Source: Lachnospiraceae bacterium UBA3774 (GTDB lineage: Bacteria; Bacillota; Clostridia; Lachnospirales; Lachnospiraceae). Taken from it: a stretch of 61,300 bases of DNA. Both the position numbers and the translations under genes were made by a program. The stretch spans positions 1 through 61,300 of the forward strand of contig DFFO01000104.1 of NCBI GenBank assembly GCA_002369255.1, in the 5' to 3' direction. The notes below the pieces were generated by a model. It did not search any database and was not told where the DNA came from. It saw only the letters and a program-made list of their open reading frames with translations. This document shows, piece after piece, positions 9,854-19,267 of this stretch (position 1 is the stretch's first letter; every line of letters starts with the position of its first letter).

Positions 9854-9889
9854 TATAAAAATACGCCGCAGGCCTTTTGGTCTGCGGCG
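9854..9889 (-). terminator. Intrinsic terminator of the 1796-residue surface gene
   Basis: The stem CGCCGCAGGCC (9864-9874) / GGTCTGCGGCG (9879-9889) has a TTTT loop and one G-T wobble. Read on the minus strand it is followed by TATTTTTAT. Confidence 0.8.
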
Positions 9890-9919
9890 CGAGAGATGAT
9901 TATTATAGAGGAAGAACGA

Positions 9920-12900
9920 TTAGCTTTGTTCTTCTTCGTCTTTCTTACTGCGTTTCTTTCCGGCGATTATAAAAGCTGTAACGCCACCGCCGATAAGTGC
10001 GATACTGCCGGCTGCAATGGCAATAATCGTTCCCGTTCCGAGAGAAGAACCGCTTTCCTGAGCAGCTGCTGTATCATCCACAGTTGTTACTTCCGCATCC
10101 TTGGTTTTGTCCGGTCTTTCGGGCTTGGGAAGATTAAGCGGACCCTCGGTAGAGTAGAAGCTGGCTCCGGCCCAGGCGCAGGCACTTGAATCATGAGCTG
10201 TGCCGCCGCAAACGACCGCAAGCTTGAGGATCTTTACGCCGGTGATATCAACATCGATAAATTCGCCGGACATCTTCTTTGTAAGGTTTTCGGACTCGCC
10301 GATCTTTACAAAGACTCCGTCGCCGTAATCAGCATAAATGCGGTAAATAACGCCCTGAGATTTGCCGGCTTTGCCGTTTGAGTTCGTGATACCAAGCGCT
10401 GAATAGAAGCGGTTTGCTCCAAGCTCGCTGATATCGTAAAGAGTCCAGGACTCAATGCTGTAATCTACGGGAAGAGCCGGGTTCTTCGGGTGCATGCCGA
10501 GTCCTTCGAAGAAGAGCGCTTCCTGCTCGCCGATACAGATAACGTCCTCGGGTTTTCCGTAAGGGTGATCTATAGTACTGGGCTGTCCGTAAGGATAAGT
10601 AGCGTTTGTGGTGTTGGACGAATCCAGATATGCAAGCTGAGTGATAAATACGCTGTTCTTGTCATATTCAAACGGCAGACCCTGGTAGAAACCGTCTTTT
10701 GAAGGATAATAGTTGTCGGTCGGCTGAGCCTTCGGAGGGATCTGCGGGCCGATGTGATTTGTATGAATATTTACCGAGCCTTTTTCGTCGTATTTGTAGA
10801 CGCAGGCATTTGCCCAGAAGACCGCGCTCGAAGCATGAGTGGAAGTCGCGCTTACAACAGCGAGCTTCAAGTATTTCGCATCGGAAATATCCAGGTCGAA
10901 TTCACCCGACATATAGCCCAGAATAATATCTGACTGTCCGATGAGCTTATAGCTGCCGTTTCCTTTGTAATCAGCGTAAACGCGGAAGATGGTACCCTTT
11001 GAATTGCCGTTTTTACCCTTTGTGTTGGTAAGTCCGAGGGCGGAGTAGAAACGGTTAACATCCAGATTTCTAAGGTCGTAAATCGTATAAGACTCTATTG
11101 AACCGTTTATCGGCTGCTTGGGATTCTTCGGATGCATACCAAGTCCTGTGTAGAAGAACTGGTTGTTTTTGCCTATTCTTGCGATCGCTGCCAGCGAACC
11201 GTAAGGATGGTTATAGTTTGTGGGCTGTCCTTTGGGATACTTGTCATTGGTAGTATTGGAAGAGCCCTTGTTGTCCATCTTTGAGAGGAACTGTACGGAG
11301 TTTTCAGCAGCCTTTAAGTTCTCGGTATAATCTCCCTTGCTTGCCTTGTAATTGAGCAGATAGTTCAAAGTGGAGTTGTTGGTGTGTATCTTGACAGAAC
11401 CGCTCTTTTGATATTTGTAAACGCAGGCGTTGCCCCATACAGAGCCGCAGGAGATATTGCTTCCGGTGGCGAATACCATGAGCTTGAGCTTTTTAACGCC
11501 TGTGATATCAACGTCAAATTCACCGGTTTTTGTCTTTGATATATTATCGGACTCGGCAAGTGGAATAAAATTGCCGTCGCCGTAATCCGCATAAACACGG
11601 AAGTAGATCGGCTCGCTCTTGCCCTTCTTGGCGTTTTCGTTGGTAAGACCTACTACTGCATAGAAACGGTCTACCTTCATCTTTGAAAGATCATAGGTGG
11701 TCCAGGATCCTTTTGTATTGGCTGCGGGCTTCGGATGAACACCGAGACCCTTCTTGATCTTCTGGGCCTTTTTGCCGATGATGATATTGCCGATTTCGCC
11801 GTACGGATGATCAAGGGTTGTGGCCTTGCCCTTCGGGAAGTCTTTATTTGTGGTATTTGAAGCATCGGTGTACTTCATATCCGAGAGGAATTTTACCGAT
11901 CCCTTCGCCGCGTTGACGTGGGTAGTATAATTGCCGCTCTTGTTGGGAGTATAGGTTCCCGGAAGAATGATTTTGTTTCCGGAGAAGGACTCGCCGTTTT
12001 TGTCATACTTGAATACACAGGCGTTCGCCCAGGCGGAACCTGAAGAATAATGGTTCTCTCCGGGAGCAATGATCTCGAGTCGGAGCTGTTTTGCTCCGGT
12101 AATGTCTACGAGGAATTCGCCGCTCTTTTTCATGGTGATGACATTAGACTGTGCAAGCAGCTTTGAAGAACCGTCTGCATAATCGCCGTAAACGCGGAAG
12201 ACAACTCCCCTGGAGGCGCCTTCCTTGCCCTTGCTGCTTGTAAGACCTACTGCTGCATAGAAGCGGTCCACGTTCATTTTGGAAAGGTCATACGTGGTAG
12301 ACGCAACATACTGCGCGCTCAGAGCTTCGGGATGAACGCCGAGGCCGACTGAAAACGCGGTATCTTTTTCACCGATCTTAAAGACTCCGCTGGTAGTGCC
12401 GTAAGGATAGTTCTTGGTAGTGGGCTTTCCGCCGTTGTTGATGGAATCTGTGTAATCGATATTTGAAAGGTACTTGATCGATCCCTTCTTGACGCCCTTG
12501 GCTCCGCTGTAATTGCCGTTTGATGAGGCGGTATATTTTCCGGGAAGGTTCGGTGCGTATTTGTTTGTTATAACTCCTCCGGAAACGGATTCCGAATAAT
12601 ACTGAGGAACCGGATCCTGTTTGAAGGTGTAGGTTACGTTATTTGTCGTTCCCTTAGCATATATGGGAAGCTTTACGGTATCTTTCCAGCCGTTGCTTTC
12701 ACTGAGACGGAATACGTAATCATCAGCCTTGTTTCCGATGTAAGCGCGGACGTTTACGTAATCGGGACGGTGCTTCATAAGATCGTTGTTATCGTTCCAG
12801 ACTACGGAGATATCATAATCTTTTTTGGGAAGATACGTAAGAGTTGCAATGCCGCCCTCTATCGAAACTTCGTATTCTTCGGGAAGTCCTTCGAATTCGA

Positions 12901-15310
12901 CGGTATAATCGGCTTCGGGTCCGCAGACTCCGGTGGATTTGTAAACACACGCATTTGCCCAAACGCTCGCGCTTGACCAGTTGTTTGTGCCTGCGGGATA
13001 AACAGCGAGTTTGAGTTTCTTGACGCCGCTGATGCCCACGTCAAATTCGCCGCTGTCTTTTTTCACGATCTTGTCAGACTCGGCAAGGAGCACATAGCTT
13101 CCGTCGCCGTAATCTCCGAATACGCGGAAGATAACGCCCTGCGAATTGCCGGCTTTACCGTTCGCGTTTGTAATACCTACTGCGGCATAGAAGCGGTCCG
13201 CGCCAAGAGAACTGATATCATAGGTGGTCCAGGATTCGCCTCCGGAAATGGAGGGGGCTTCCGGATGGACGCCGATTCCTCTGGTGAATTTTGTATTGTT
13301 TTCACCGATGATAAAGGAATCCGACGAGCTGCCGCCGTAGGGATAATTTACCGTGGAAGCGGCTCCCTTGATATTTGAGGATTCTATATAGGTAAGAGAA
13401 GAAAGCTGGGTAAGATTGGCATTTCCTGCGACGTCAGCCGCTCCGTTAAACGAACCGTCGCCCGCACGATACGCGCCGGTCGAAGTGGAATAAAGATCGG
13501 TCCACGTATAAGACCAGTCGTTGCCGGCACTTATTTCTTCGGCGGCTCCGAGGTTCTTACCGTCTTTTTTGAGCTGAACTTTAAGGCTGTCGGGGCGAAT
13601 GCCGGGCTCGTTGTCCGAATCGTCCCAGACTGCTTTGAGAGAATAGTCAATAAGCTGGCGGTAGGTACAGATGATGATGCGCCTGCCGCTGTAAACTGCC
13701 GCATAGTCGCTGGGAAGATCGGAGACCTTGGCAGTATAATTAACAATTGAGAGATCTGTTTCGCTTTTGTGCTTTGGAAGATCGGTCCAGGTGTAAGACC
13801 AGTTGTTTTCCGAACTGAGTACTGCAGAAAGACCGGTATCGGTATCGTCCGCAAAAAGCTGAACGTTCAGCGATGAAGGGCGGGAGGAAACGGTCTCGTC
13901 TACCCAGAGAACGTCAGTAGTGTATGAAACCTTCTGCTCGGCAGGATTGTAGGTACAGGTCGCCTTTATGACCTCACCGTCTGCAGAAACAGAATAGTAT
14001 TCGGGTTCCTCGGTCACAGCTACGCTGTAATTGATAGGAGTAGTCTGCCCGGTCTTGCGCGCGGGAAGAGACGTCCAGGTATATACCCAGCCGTCAGAAG
14101 CGTAAACTGAAACAGGGCTGCCGTAGGCTTCGCCGTCAGCATAAAGCTGCAGCTCGAGAGAAGAAGGGCGAACGCCGTAAACGTCATTTTTGTCGCTCCA
14201 GTTTACGGAAACCGTAAAGTCTGTGTCATAAACGAACTTATTTGTCAGGATTCCGTCTGAATAAGCGGCTTTGTAGTTCGGAACCGAAGCGGTTACGCCG
14301 TATGTTACTTCCTCACCTGCCGCATTGTACTTGGGAACGGAACTCCAGGTGTATGAAAAGTTGTTTTCCGCATTTAAGGTAACGGGGGCGCCTGTTTTAT
14401 TTCCGTCTGCTGTCAGATAAGCCAAAAACGAACTTGGACGGTAGCTTTCATTTCCCGCGTCGTCCCACACGGTCTGTACGGAAAAAGTCGAGCGCTCCGT
14501 TTTGTACAGACAGGCGTCTGCCCAGACAAAGGTTCCGCTGCTGTTTCCGCCGTCGCTGACCGTTTCAAGCTTCAAATATTTGTAATCGCGGATATCTACG
14601 TTGAACTCGGCCGTCAGGTAAGCTCTGATGCCCGTAGCATATGAAAGAAGCTCGAAATCGCTGTCGTCCGTGCCGTCCTTGCTGCCGTATACGTTGAAGG
14701 TAAGCTTGTAAGTATATGGCGAAACAGCCGGATTGACGTTTGACTGTCCGGTAATACCTACAACGGAATAGAAATATTCCATATCGAGTCCCTGCAGATC
14801 ATACACGACGGACGCGGGCTTCTTGTTGCTTGCAGAAACAAGCGCAGCCAGGCCCTTTGCATATTTGGTGCCGCGGTATCCTATGGCTATGTCGCCACGG
14901 TTGTAAACCACGTTGCTCGTAGTACCGTCGGCAGCTTTGATCTGAAGAGTTCTCGGACTGTTGGATGCGTTTACGGCTTTTCTGGAAGCGCCGCCGTCCT
15001 GGCTGACGCCCGTCCACACGAAAACGGTGTTGTCCCAGTTTGTGTCGAGCTTGAAATCACGGGGCTTTGTTTCACTCGAACCCGTACCGATGACAAAGCT
15101 TGATACTTTCTTTTCGGTGCCGTACAGGTCGGAAAGATAGGTGACGCTTTCCGAAAGCACATGAGCGTCCTTGCCTTTCGGAGCTCCGGAAGCTCCGATG
15201 TTTGAAACGGGAGCCGCCTGCGCAAAGACTGTGTCCGCAGCCGGTACGAACAGCGTGACTGTCATAACGACCGAAAGCACAAGACACAACGTTCTTTTCA
15301 TTATATTCAT
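9920..15310 (-). CDS. Giant membrane-anchored surface protein with six NPCBM and five Cna-B-type modules
   Basis: A 1796-residue protein. A signal peptide (MKRTLCLVLSVVMTV) is followed by NPCBM 1 (about 36-270), Cna-B-like modules 1-3 (274-555), and a fourth Cna-B-like module (556-826) interrupted by an NPCBM (about 607-792). A fifth Cna-B-like module (831-920) and four more NPCBM modules (922-1109, 1117-1308, 1320-1517, 1530-1724) follow. It ends in a linker, one transmembrane helix near 1757-1780 and a KKRSKKDEEEQS cytosolic tail. No LPXTG motif is present, so anchoring is by the membrane helix. AGGAGG lies five bases before ATG 15310. Cna-B modules usually form stalks and NPCBM modules bind sugar. 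It is divergent from the sugar-uptake operon and lacks the C-terminal module of its neighbours. Confidence 0.85.
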   Translation of the reverse strand: MNIMKRTLCLVLSVVMTVTLFVPAADTVFAQAAPVSNIGASGAPKGKDAHVLSESVTYLSDLYGTEKKVSSFVIGTGSSETKPRDFKLDTNWDNTVFVWTGVSQDGGASRKAVNASNSPRTLQIKAADGTTSNVVYNRGDIAIGYRGTKYAKGLAALVSASNKKPASVVYDLQGLDMEYFYSVVGITGQSNVNPAVSPYTYKLTFNVYGSKDGTDDSDFELLSYATGIRAYLTAEFNVDIRDYKYLKLETVSDGGNSSGTFVWADACLYKTERSTFSVQTVWDDAGNESYRPSSFLAYLTADGNKTGAPVTLNAENNFSYTWSSVPKYNAAGEEVTYGVTASVPNYKAAYSDGILTNKFVYDTDFTVSVNWSDKNDVYGVRPSSLELQLYADGEAYGSPVSVYASDGWVYTWTSLPARKTGQTTPINYSVAVTEEPEYYSVSADGEVIKATCTYNPAEQKVSYTTDVLWVDETVSSRPSSLNVQLFADDTDTGLSAVLSSENNWSYTWTDLPKHKSETDLSIVNYTAKVSDLPSDYAAVYSGRRIIICTYRQLIDYSLKAVWDDSDNEPGIRPDSLKVQLKKDGKNLGAAEEISAGNDWSYTWTDLYSTSTGAYRAGDGSFNGAADVAGNANLTQLSSLTYIESSNIKGAASTVNYPYGGSSSDSFIIGENNTKFTRGIGVHPEAPSISGGESWTTYDISSLGADRFYAAVGITNANGKAGNSQGVIFRVFGDYGDGSYVLLAESDKIVKKDSGEFDVGISGVKKLKLAVYPAGTNNWSSASVWANACVYKSTGVCGPEADYTVEFEGLPEEYEVSIEGGIATLTYLPKKDYDISVVWNDNNDLMKHRPDYVNVRAYIGNKADDYVFRLSESNGWKDTVKLPIYAKGTTNNVTYTFKQDPVPQYYSESVSGGVITNKYAPNLPGKYTASSNGNYSGAKGVKKGSIKYLSNIDYTDSINNGGKPTTKNYPYGTTSGVFKIGEKDTAFSVGLGVHPEALSAQYVASTTYDLSKMNVDRFYAAVGLTSSKGKEGASRGVVFRVYGDYADGSSKLLAQSNVITMKKSGEFLVDITGAKQLRLEIIAPGENHYSSGSAWANACVFKYDKNGESFSGNKIILPGTYTPNKSGNYTTHVNAAKGSVKFLSDMKYTDASNTTNKDFPKGKATTLDHPYGEIGNIIIGKKAQKIKKGLGVHPKPAANTKGSWTTYDLSKMKVDRFYAVVGLTNENAKKGKSEPIYFRVYADYGDGNFIPLAESDNISKTKTGEFDVDITGVKKLKLMVFATGSNISCGSVWGNACVYKYQKSGSVKIHTNNSTLNYLLNYKASKGDYTENLKAAENSVQFLSKMDNKGSSNTTNDKYPKGQPTNYNHPYGSLAAIARIGKNNQFFYTGLGMHPKNPKQPINGSIESYTIYDLRNLDVNRFYSALGLTNTKGKNGNSKGTIFRVYADYKGNGSYKLIGQSDIILGYMSGEFDLDISDAKYLKLAVVSATSTHASSAVFWANACVYKYDEKGSVNIHTNHIGPQIPPKAQPTDNYYPSKDGFYQGLPFEYDKNSVFITQLAYLDSSNTTNATYPYGQPSTIDHPYGKPEDVICIGEQEALFFEGLGMHPKNPALPVDYSIESWTLYDISELGANRFYSALGITNSNGKAGKSQGVIYRIYADYGDGVFVKIGESENLTKKMSGEFIDVDITGVKILKLAVVCGGTAHDSSACAWAGASFYSTEGPLNLPKPERPDKTKDAEVTTVDDTAAAQESGSSLGTGTIIAIAAGSIALIGGGVTAFIIAGKKRSKKDEEEQS

Positions 15311-15440
15311 AATTGCCTCCTGTAAGGAAATGTGAATTATATAATATTTTTCTTATAATAAAGAAGAAACTTATCTACAAATAATCTATCACATGCATAA
15401 ATGAATATGCAAACAGTTTCAGCCACGAGAGCCTATATTC

Positions 15441-15465
15441 TTTAAAAATGAACGGTCAAATTTGA
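15441..15465. promoter_or_regulatory. Putative operator, copy 2, in the divergent promoter region
   Basis: TTAAAAATGA (15442-15451), ACGG and TCAAATTTGA (15456-15465). The complement of 15441-15463 matches 1288-1310 at 22 of 23 bases. A TATAAT box at 15498-15503 lies about 47 bp downstream of its centre with no good -35 box, the geometry expected of an activator-dependent promoter for the operon starting at 15543. The remaining sequence (15311-15542) is AT-rich and shows no gene. Confidence 0.6.
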
Positions 15466-15542
15466 AATTGTATCTATATCAAAAAACCCCTATAGTTTAT
15501 AATTTTTACTAAAGTAAAAAGGAAAGGACCCGGAGGATGTTC

Positions 15543-16505
15543 ATGCGAAATGACAAAACAACAAAGGGAAAAACCGCAAGCGCGCCCATAGTTCCCGGAT
15601 CAAGGGGATATGTGCGCAAGCGGCTGCGTGAGAGCTGGCAGTGGTATCTGCTCCTTCTGCCCGCGCTCATATACATCCTTATTTTTAATTACGGACCTAT
15701 GTATGGTATTCTGATGGCATTTCAGAATTACAGACCCAGTAAGGGCATTGCGGGAAGTCCGTGGGTAGGATTCGACAACTTTATCAGGTTCTTTAAGTAT
15801 CCGTATTTCTGGAAGATGATAAGAAACACGCTTTCCATCACGCTGCTGTCGCTTGCCACCTTCCCGTGCGCCATCATATTCGCGCTTTTCTTAAACGAGC
15901 TTACGCACGTCAAGTTCAAAAAAGTCGCGCAGATGGTCAGCTATATGCCTCACTTTTTATCGGAAGTTGTCGTTGTATCGCTGGTAATGCTGATGCTGGA
16001 TCTGAGCAACGGTCCGGTCAACAACCTGATTGCGGCGCTCGGCGGAGAAAGAACCTATTTTATGGGTGAGCCATCGGCCTTTGCGCCAATATATGTTTTC
16101 TCGGGCTTATGGCAAAACCTTGGATGGGGGACTATTCTATATATATCCGCCCTCTCGTCCGTGCCGTCCGAGCAGATCGAAGCGGCCAAGATTGACGGAG
16201 CGAGCAGGTTCCAGGTAATGTGGCATATCAATATACCTGCCATTCTTCCCACCATCATGATCACGCTTCTTATGCGTATGGGACGTATCATGAGCCTCGG
16301 ATACACAAAGATCCTCCTCATGGACAACGATCTTGTAGCCGACGTATCAAACGTTATTTCCACGTATACGTACAAGGTAGGTATTCTTGGAGGCCAATAC
16401 AGCTACTCGACCGCGATAGGACTGTTCAACAATATTATCAACATTATTTTGCTGCTTTCGTTTAACCGGCTGTCAAAGAAGCTGACAGACATCAGTCTGT
16501 TTTAG
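15543..16505 (+). CDS. CUT1 sugar ABC transporter permease, LplB/YteP type
   Basis: A 320-residue integral membrane protein with about six membrane helices. The cytoplasmic EAA loop reads EAAKIDGASRFQVMWHINIP, which couples to the ATPase. It belongs to the LplB/YteP group, which imports complex oligosaccharides. ATG 15543 is preferred to 15537 because GGAGG ends six bases before it, whereas it abuts the earlier ATG. It is the first gene of a 13-gene operon and pairs with the next gene to form the channel. No ATPase gene is in the operon; a shared MsmX-like ATPase encoded elsewhere is the usual solution in this family. Confidence 0.92.
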   Translation: MRNDKTTKGKTASAPIVPGSRGYVRKRLRESWQWYLLLLPALIYILIFNYGPMYGILMAFQNYRPSKGIAGSPWVGFDNFIRFFKYPYFWKMIRNTLSITLLSLATFPCAIIFALFLNELTHVKFKKVAQMVSYMPHFLSEVVVVSLVMLMLDLSNGPVNNLIAALGGERTYFMGEPSAFAPIYVFSGLWQNLGWGTILYISALSSVPSEQIEAAKIDGASRFQVMWHINIPAILPTIMITLLMRMGRIMSLGYTKILLMDNDLVADVSNVISTYTYKVGILGGQYSYSTAIGLFNNIINIILLLSFNRLSKKLTDISLF

Positions 16506-16525
16506 TCGGGGCAGGAGGAGCGTTT

Positions 16526-17455
16526 ATGAGTAAAGTATCACTTAACAAATCTACAATAAAAAACACAAAAGGCGATAAGGTATTCCTGTTTATCGTTTAT
16601 TCGATGGTTATCCTTGTTGTTCTTTTGTGCGCTTATCCTCTTTATCTGACTGTCATTGCTTCGATCTCGGATCCCTATGCCGTTTACAGCGGCAAGGTAA
16701 ACCTGATCCCGCACGGTTTTTCGGTGAACTCATACAAGCTTGTATTTACGAACAGCGCCATCTGGAGAGGATACAGAAATTCGATTATATATACCGTGGC
16801 AGGAACTGCATTCAACCTGTTTTTGACTATTCCCAGCGCCTACGCGCTTAGCAAAAAGAGGATGTACGGCAGAAACTTCCTGATGACTGTATTTCTTATC
16901 ACGATGTATTTCGGCGGCGGAATGATACCGCACTACCTGCTGTACAAAAATATGGGTCTTATCGATACGCCCTGGATTCTCATTATCAATGGCGGCGTAA
17001 GCGTGTATAATGTAATCGTAACGAGGACTTATTTTCAGAACAACATTCCGGAAGCCCTGTTTGAAGCGGCAAGGATCGACGGTGCGAGCGAGCTCAGATG
17101 CTTTTTTAAACTGGTGCTGCCCCTCAGTGCGCCCATTATTGCCGTTATTACGCTTTATTATGCGGTCGGGCACTGGAGCGGATATTTTTCAGCCCTCATC
17201 TATACGCACAACCAGGAACTGCAGCCATTGCAGCTTGTGCTTAGAAATATATTGATCCTGAATGAGTCGGCATATACCGACGCGCTCCAGTCAGGAGACG
17301 CGGAACTGATAGCTGACGCGTCGCGGCAGGCTTATCAGGCATTAACTATGAAATATGCCCTGGTGTTCATATCCAGCGCACCTATGCTGGCAATTTATCC
17401 TTTCGTACAAAAACATTTTGTCAAAGGTATAATGGTCGGTTCACTTAAGGGCTGA
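16526..17455 (+). CDS. CUT1 sugar ABC transporter permease, LplC/YtcP type
   Basis: A 309-residue membrane protein and second half of the permease pair. About six hydrophobic segments are visible. The EAA loop is EAARIDGASELRCFFKLVLP, and the C-terminus FVKGIMVGSLKG is typical of YtcP/LplC proteins. It lies 20 bp after the first permease with AGGAGG before ATG. It should form a heterodimer with that permease and receive sugar from the solute-binding lipoprotein encoded next. Confidence 0.92.
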   Translation: MSKVSLNKSTIKNTKGDKVFLFIVYSMVILVVLLCAYPLYLTVIASISDPYAVYSGKVNLIPHGFSVNSYKLVFTNSAIWRGYRNSIIYTVAGTAFNLFLTIPSAYALSKKRMYGRNFLMTVFLITMYFGGGMIPHYLLYKNMGLIDTPWILIINGGVSVYNVIVTRTYFQNNIPEALFEAARIDGASELRCFFKLVLPLSAPIIAVITLYYAVGHWSGYFSALIYTHNQELQPLQLVLRNILILNESAYTDALQSGDAELIADASRQAYQALTMKYALVFISSAPMLAIYPFVQKHFVKGIMVGSLKG

Positions 17456-17482
17456 TCCTGAAAAGATTTAAGGAGGAATAAA

Positions 17483-19249
17483 ATGAAAAAGAAAAGAAAC
17501 AAAGTCATTGCACTGCTGCTTGCGGCGATCATGCTGATCGGCTGTCTTGCCGGCTGCGGAGATGACGGCGAAAAGGGATCCGACGGTTCTGATGCCGGCG
17601 AAAACGGAGGCTCAGCCGCCGTACAACAAATTACGGACAAACCCGAAATAAATGAGCCGGTTACTTTAAAGATCCTGACACAGCGTCATGCCGGATCTAC
17701 GACCGACGCAGACGATCTTTGGTTTTTCAAGTACCTTGAGTACTGGTTTGCTCAGCAGGGTTATGACGTTACTATCGACGTTCAGCAGACGAACGAAGCG
17801 TCTACCGAAAAGTCGCTTCTTCTCGGAACCGATACTCTTTCGGACGTAGTCTGGGGTATCGGTCTCGGAAAGACAAACGCCGCCCTTTACGGAATGGAAG
17901 AAGGAATGCTTCTTAACTGGGCTCCCTATGTAAACGAAAGCCTTATGCCAAATCTTTGCCATTGGCTCAAAGAGTATCCGGACGTAACCCCGGACATCAC
18001 CGCTCCTGACGGCGGCATCTACGCGCTGCCTTATTTCGCTCCGTCACAGTATGCTTCCGGATGTTACGGAACTTCCGAAAGACTTTACTACAGACAGAGC
18101 TGGCTGGACGCCTGCGGAGTAAAGAATCCGACTACTCAGGAAGAATTTATCAATACGCTTCGTGCATTCAAAAATATGAAGCTTGCAAACGGCGCTACCC
18201 CTATTCCTGTAGTCAGTGCCGGATCATTCCTTGAAAAATATCTCTGGACCGGACTTGGCTTTTACGGAACCGAACCCAACAAATACGGTTCAAACCTTAT
18301 GATAAAGGACGGAGAGCTGGTCATCCCCGCATATACCGAATCTTATCGTGATTTTATTAAGATCATGAATACGCTGTATTCCGAAGGACTTTTGGCCAGA
18401 GACTACTTCAGCATGAGCGACACAACGGCCGGCGGACTCATGAGAGACGGCAGCTGTGGTGCGCTTGCATGGTGGACGCTTGAATACGTAGGCGAGGATC
18501 CGAAGGCCTTCGGAGATATCGTTTGCGCGAACCCCATACTGTTTGGAGACAACAAAGAAATACACGTAAGCAGACTCAACTATTTTACTGCCGACACTCT
18601 TTGGGCTTCTTCAAAAACAAAATATCCCGAGCTTGTAGCTATGATGCTTGATTTTATCTATAGCGAAGAGGGAGCTATGCTTTACCGTTACGGACCGAAG
18701 CAGGGAGAAGATCCGCTGGGTCTTGTTGACGGATGGTACTATGATGAAGATGGCAATATCACTACCAAGATGGTAGAAGACGGAACGTATGCTTCAATGG
18801 CAGCCTATGGCCGCGACCGCATCTTCCCCTTCGATAATGCCGGCCTTCGCCCCGCTGTCGTTTCTTCGGGAACAGGTGAAATGAAAGAGTTTACCGACTC
18901 CGTAACAGGCGAAAAGTACTACTGCATCGACAATATCAAGCTTGACGACAATACAAATGACGGACACTGGCGTCTGATTACTATTGAAAAATGGAGCGAT
19001 TATGCAACTTCCGTAAGACTCAACGGAGTTTATCTCGATTCTGATGACGCCACCTACGTATCCGATATCATTACCACCATCCAGAACTATATCACCAAAG
19101 AGTCCGCGAAATTCATTACCGGCCAGCGTGATATATCCACTATAGATCAGTTCTGGGAAGAGCTTGAGAACCTCGGTATTCAGGATTATCTTGATCTTAT
19201 GAAAGAATCCTATTCCGATTACATGAAATCGGTTTTCGGTGAGAAATAA
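17483..19249 (+). CDS. Extracellular sugar-binding lipoprotein of the ABC importer
   Basis: A 588-residue family-1 solute-binding protein of the LplA type. A signal peptide of about 24 residues ends in lipobox LAGC, so the mature protein would be lipidated at Cys25 and sit on the outer face of the membrane. Its large size is usual for LplA proteins, which bind bulky oligosaccharides such as those from pectin or other plant glycans. Position after the two permeases, with AAGGAGG before ATG, marks it as the substrate-capturing subunit. The ligand cannot be read from the sequence. Confidence 0.9.
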   Translation: MKKKRNKVIALLLAAIMLIGCLAGCGDDGEKGSDGSDAGENGGSAAVQQITDKPEINEPVTLKILTQRHAGSTTDADDLWFFKYLEYWFAQQGYDVTIDVQQTNEASTEKSLLLGTDTLSDVVWGIGLGKTNAALYGMEEGMLLNWAPYVNESLMPNLCHWLKEYPDVTPDITAPDGGIYALPYFAPSQYASGCYGTSERLYYRQSWLDACGVKNPTTQEEFINTLRAFKNMKLANGATPIPVVSAGSFLEKYLWTGLGFYGTEPNKYGSNLMIKDGELVIPAYTESYRDFIKIMNTLYSEGLLARDYFSMSDTTAGGLMRDGSCGALAWWTLEYVGEDPKAFGDIVCANPILFGDNKEIHVSRLNYFTADTLWASSKTKYPELVAMMLDFIYSEEGAMLYRYGPKQGEDPLGLVDGWYYDEDGNITTKMVEDGTYASMAAYGRDRIFPFDNAGLRPAVVSSGTGEMKEFTDSVTGEKYYCIDNIKLDDNTNDGHWRLITIEKWSDYATSVRLNGVYLDSDDATYVSDIITTIQNYITKESAKFITGQRDISTIDQFWEELENLGIQDYLDLMKESYSDYMKSVFGEK

Positions 19250-19267
19250 AAAGTGCGAGGCTCTAAA

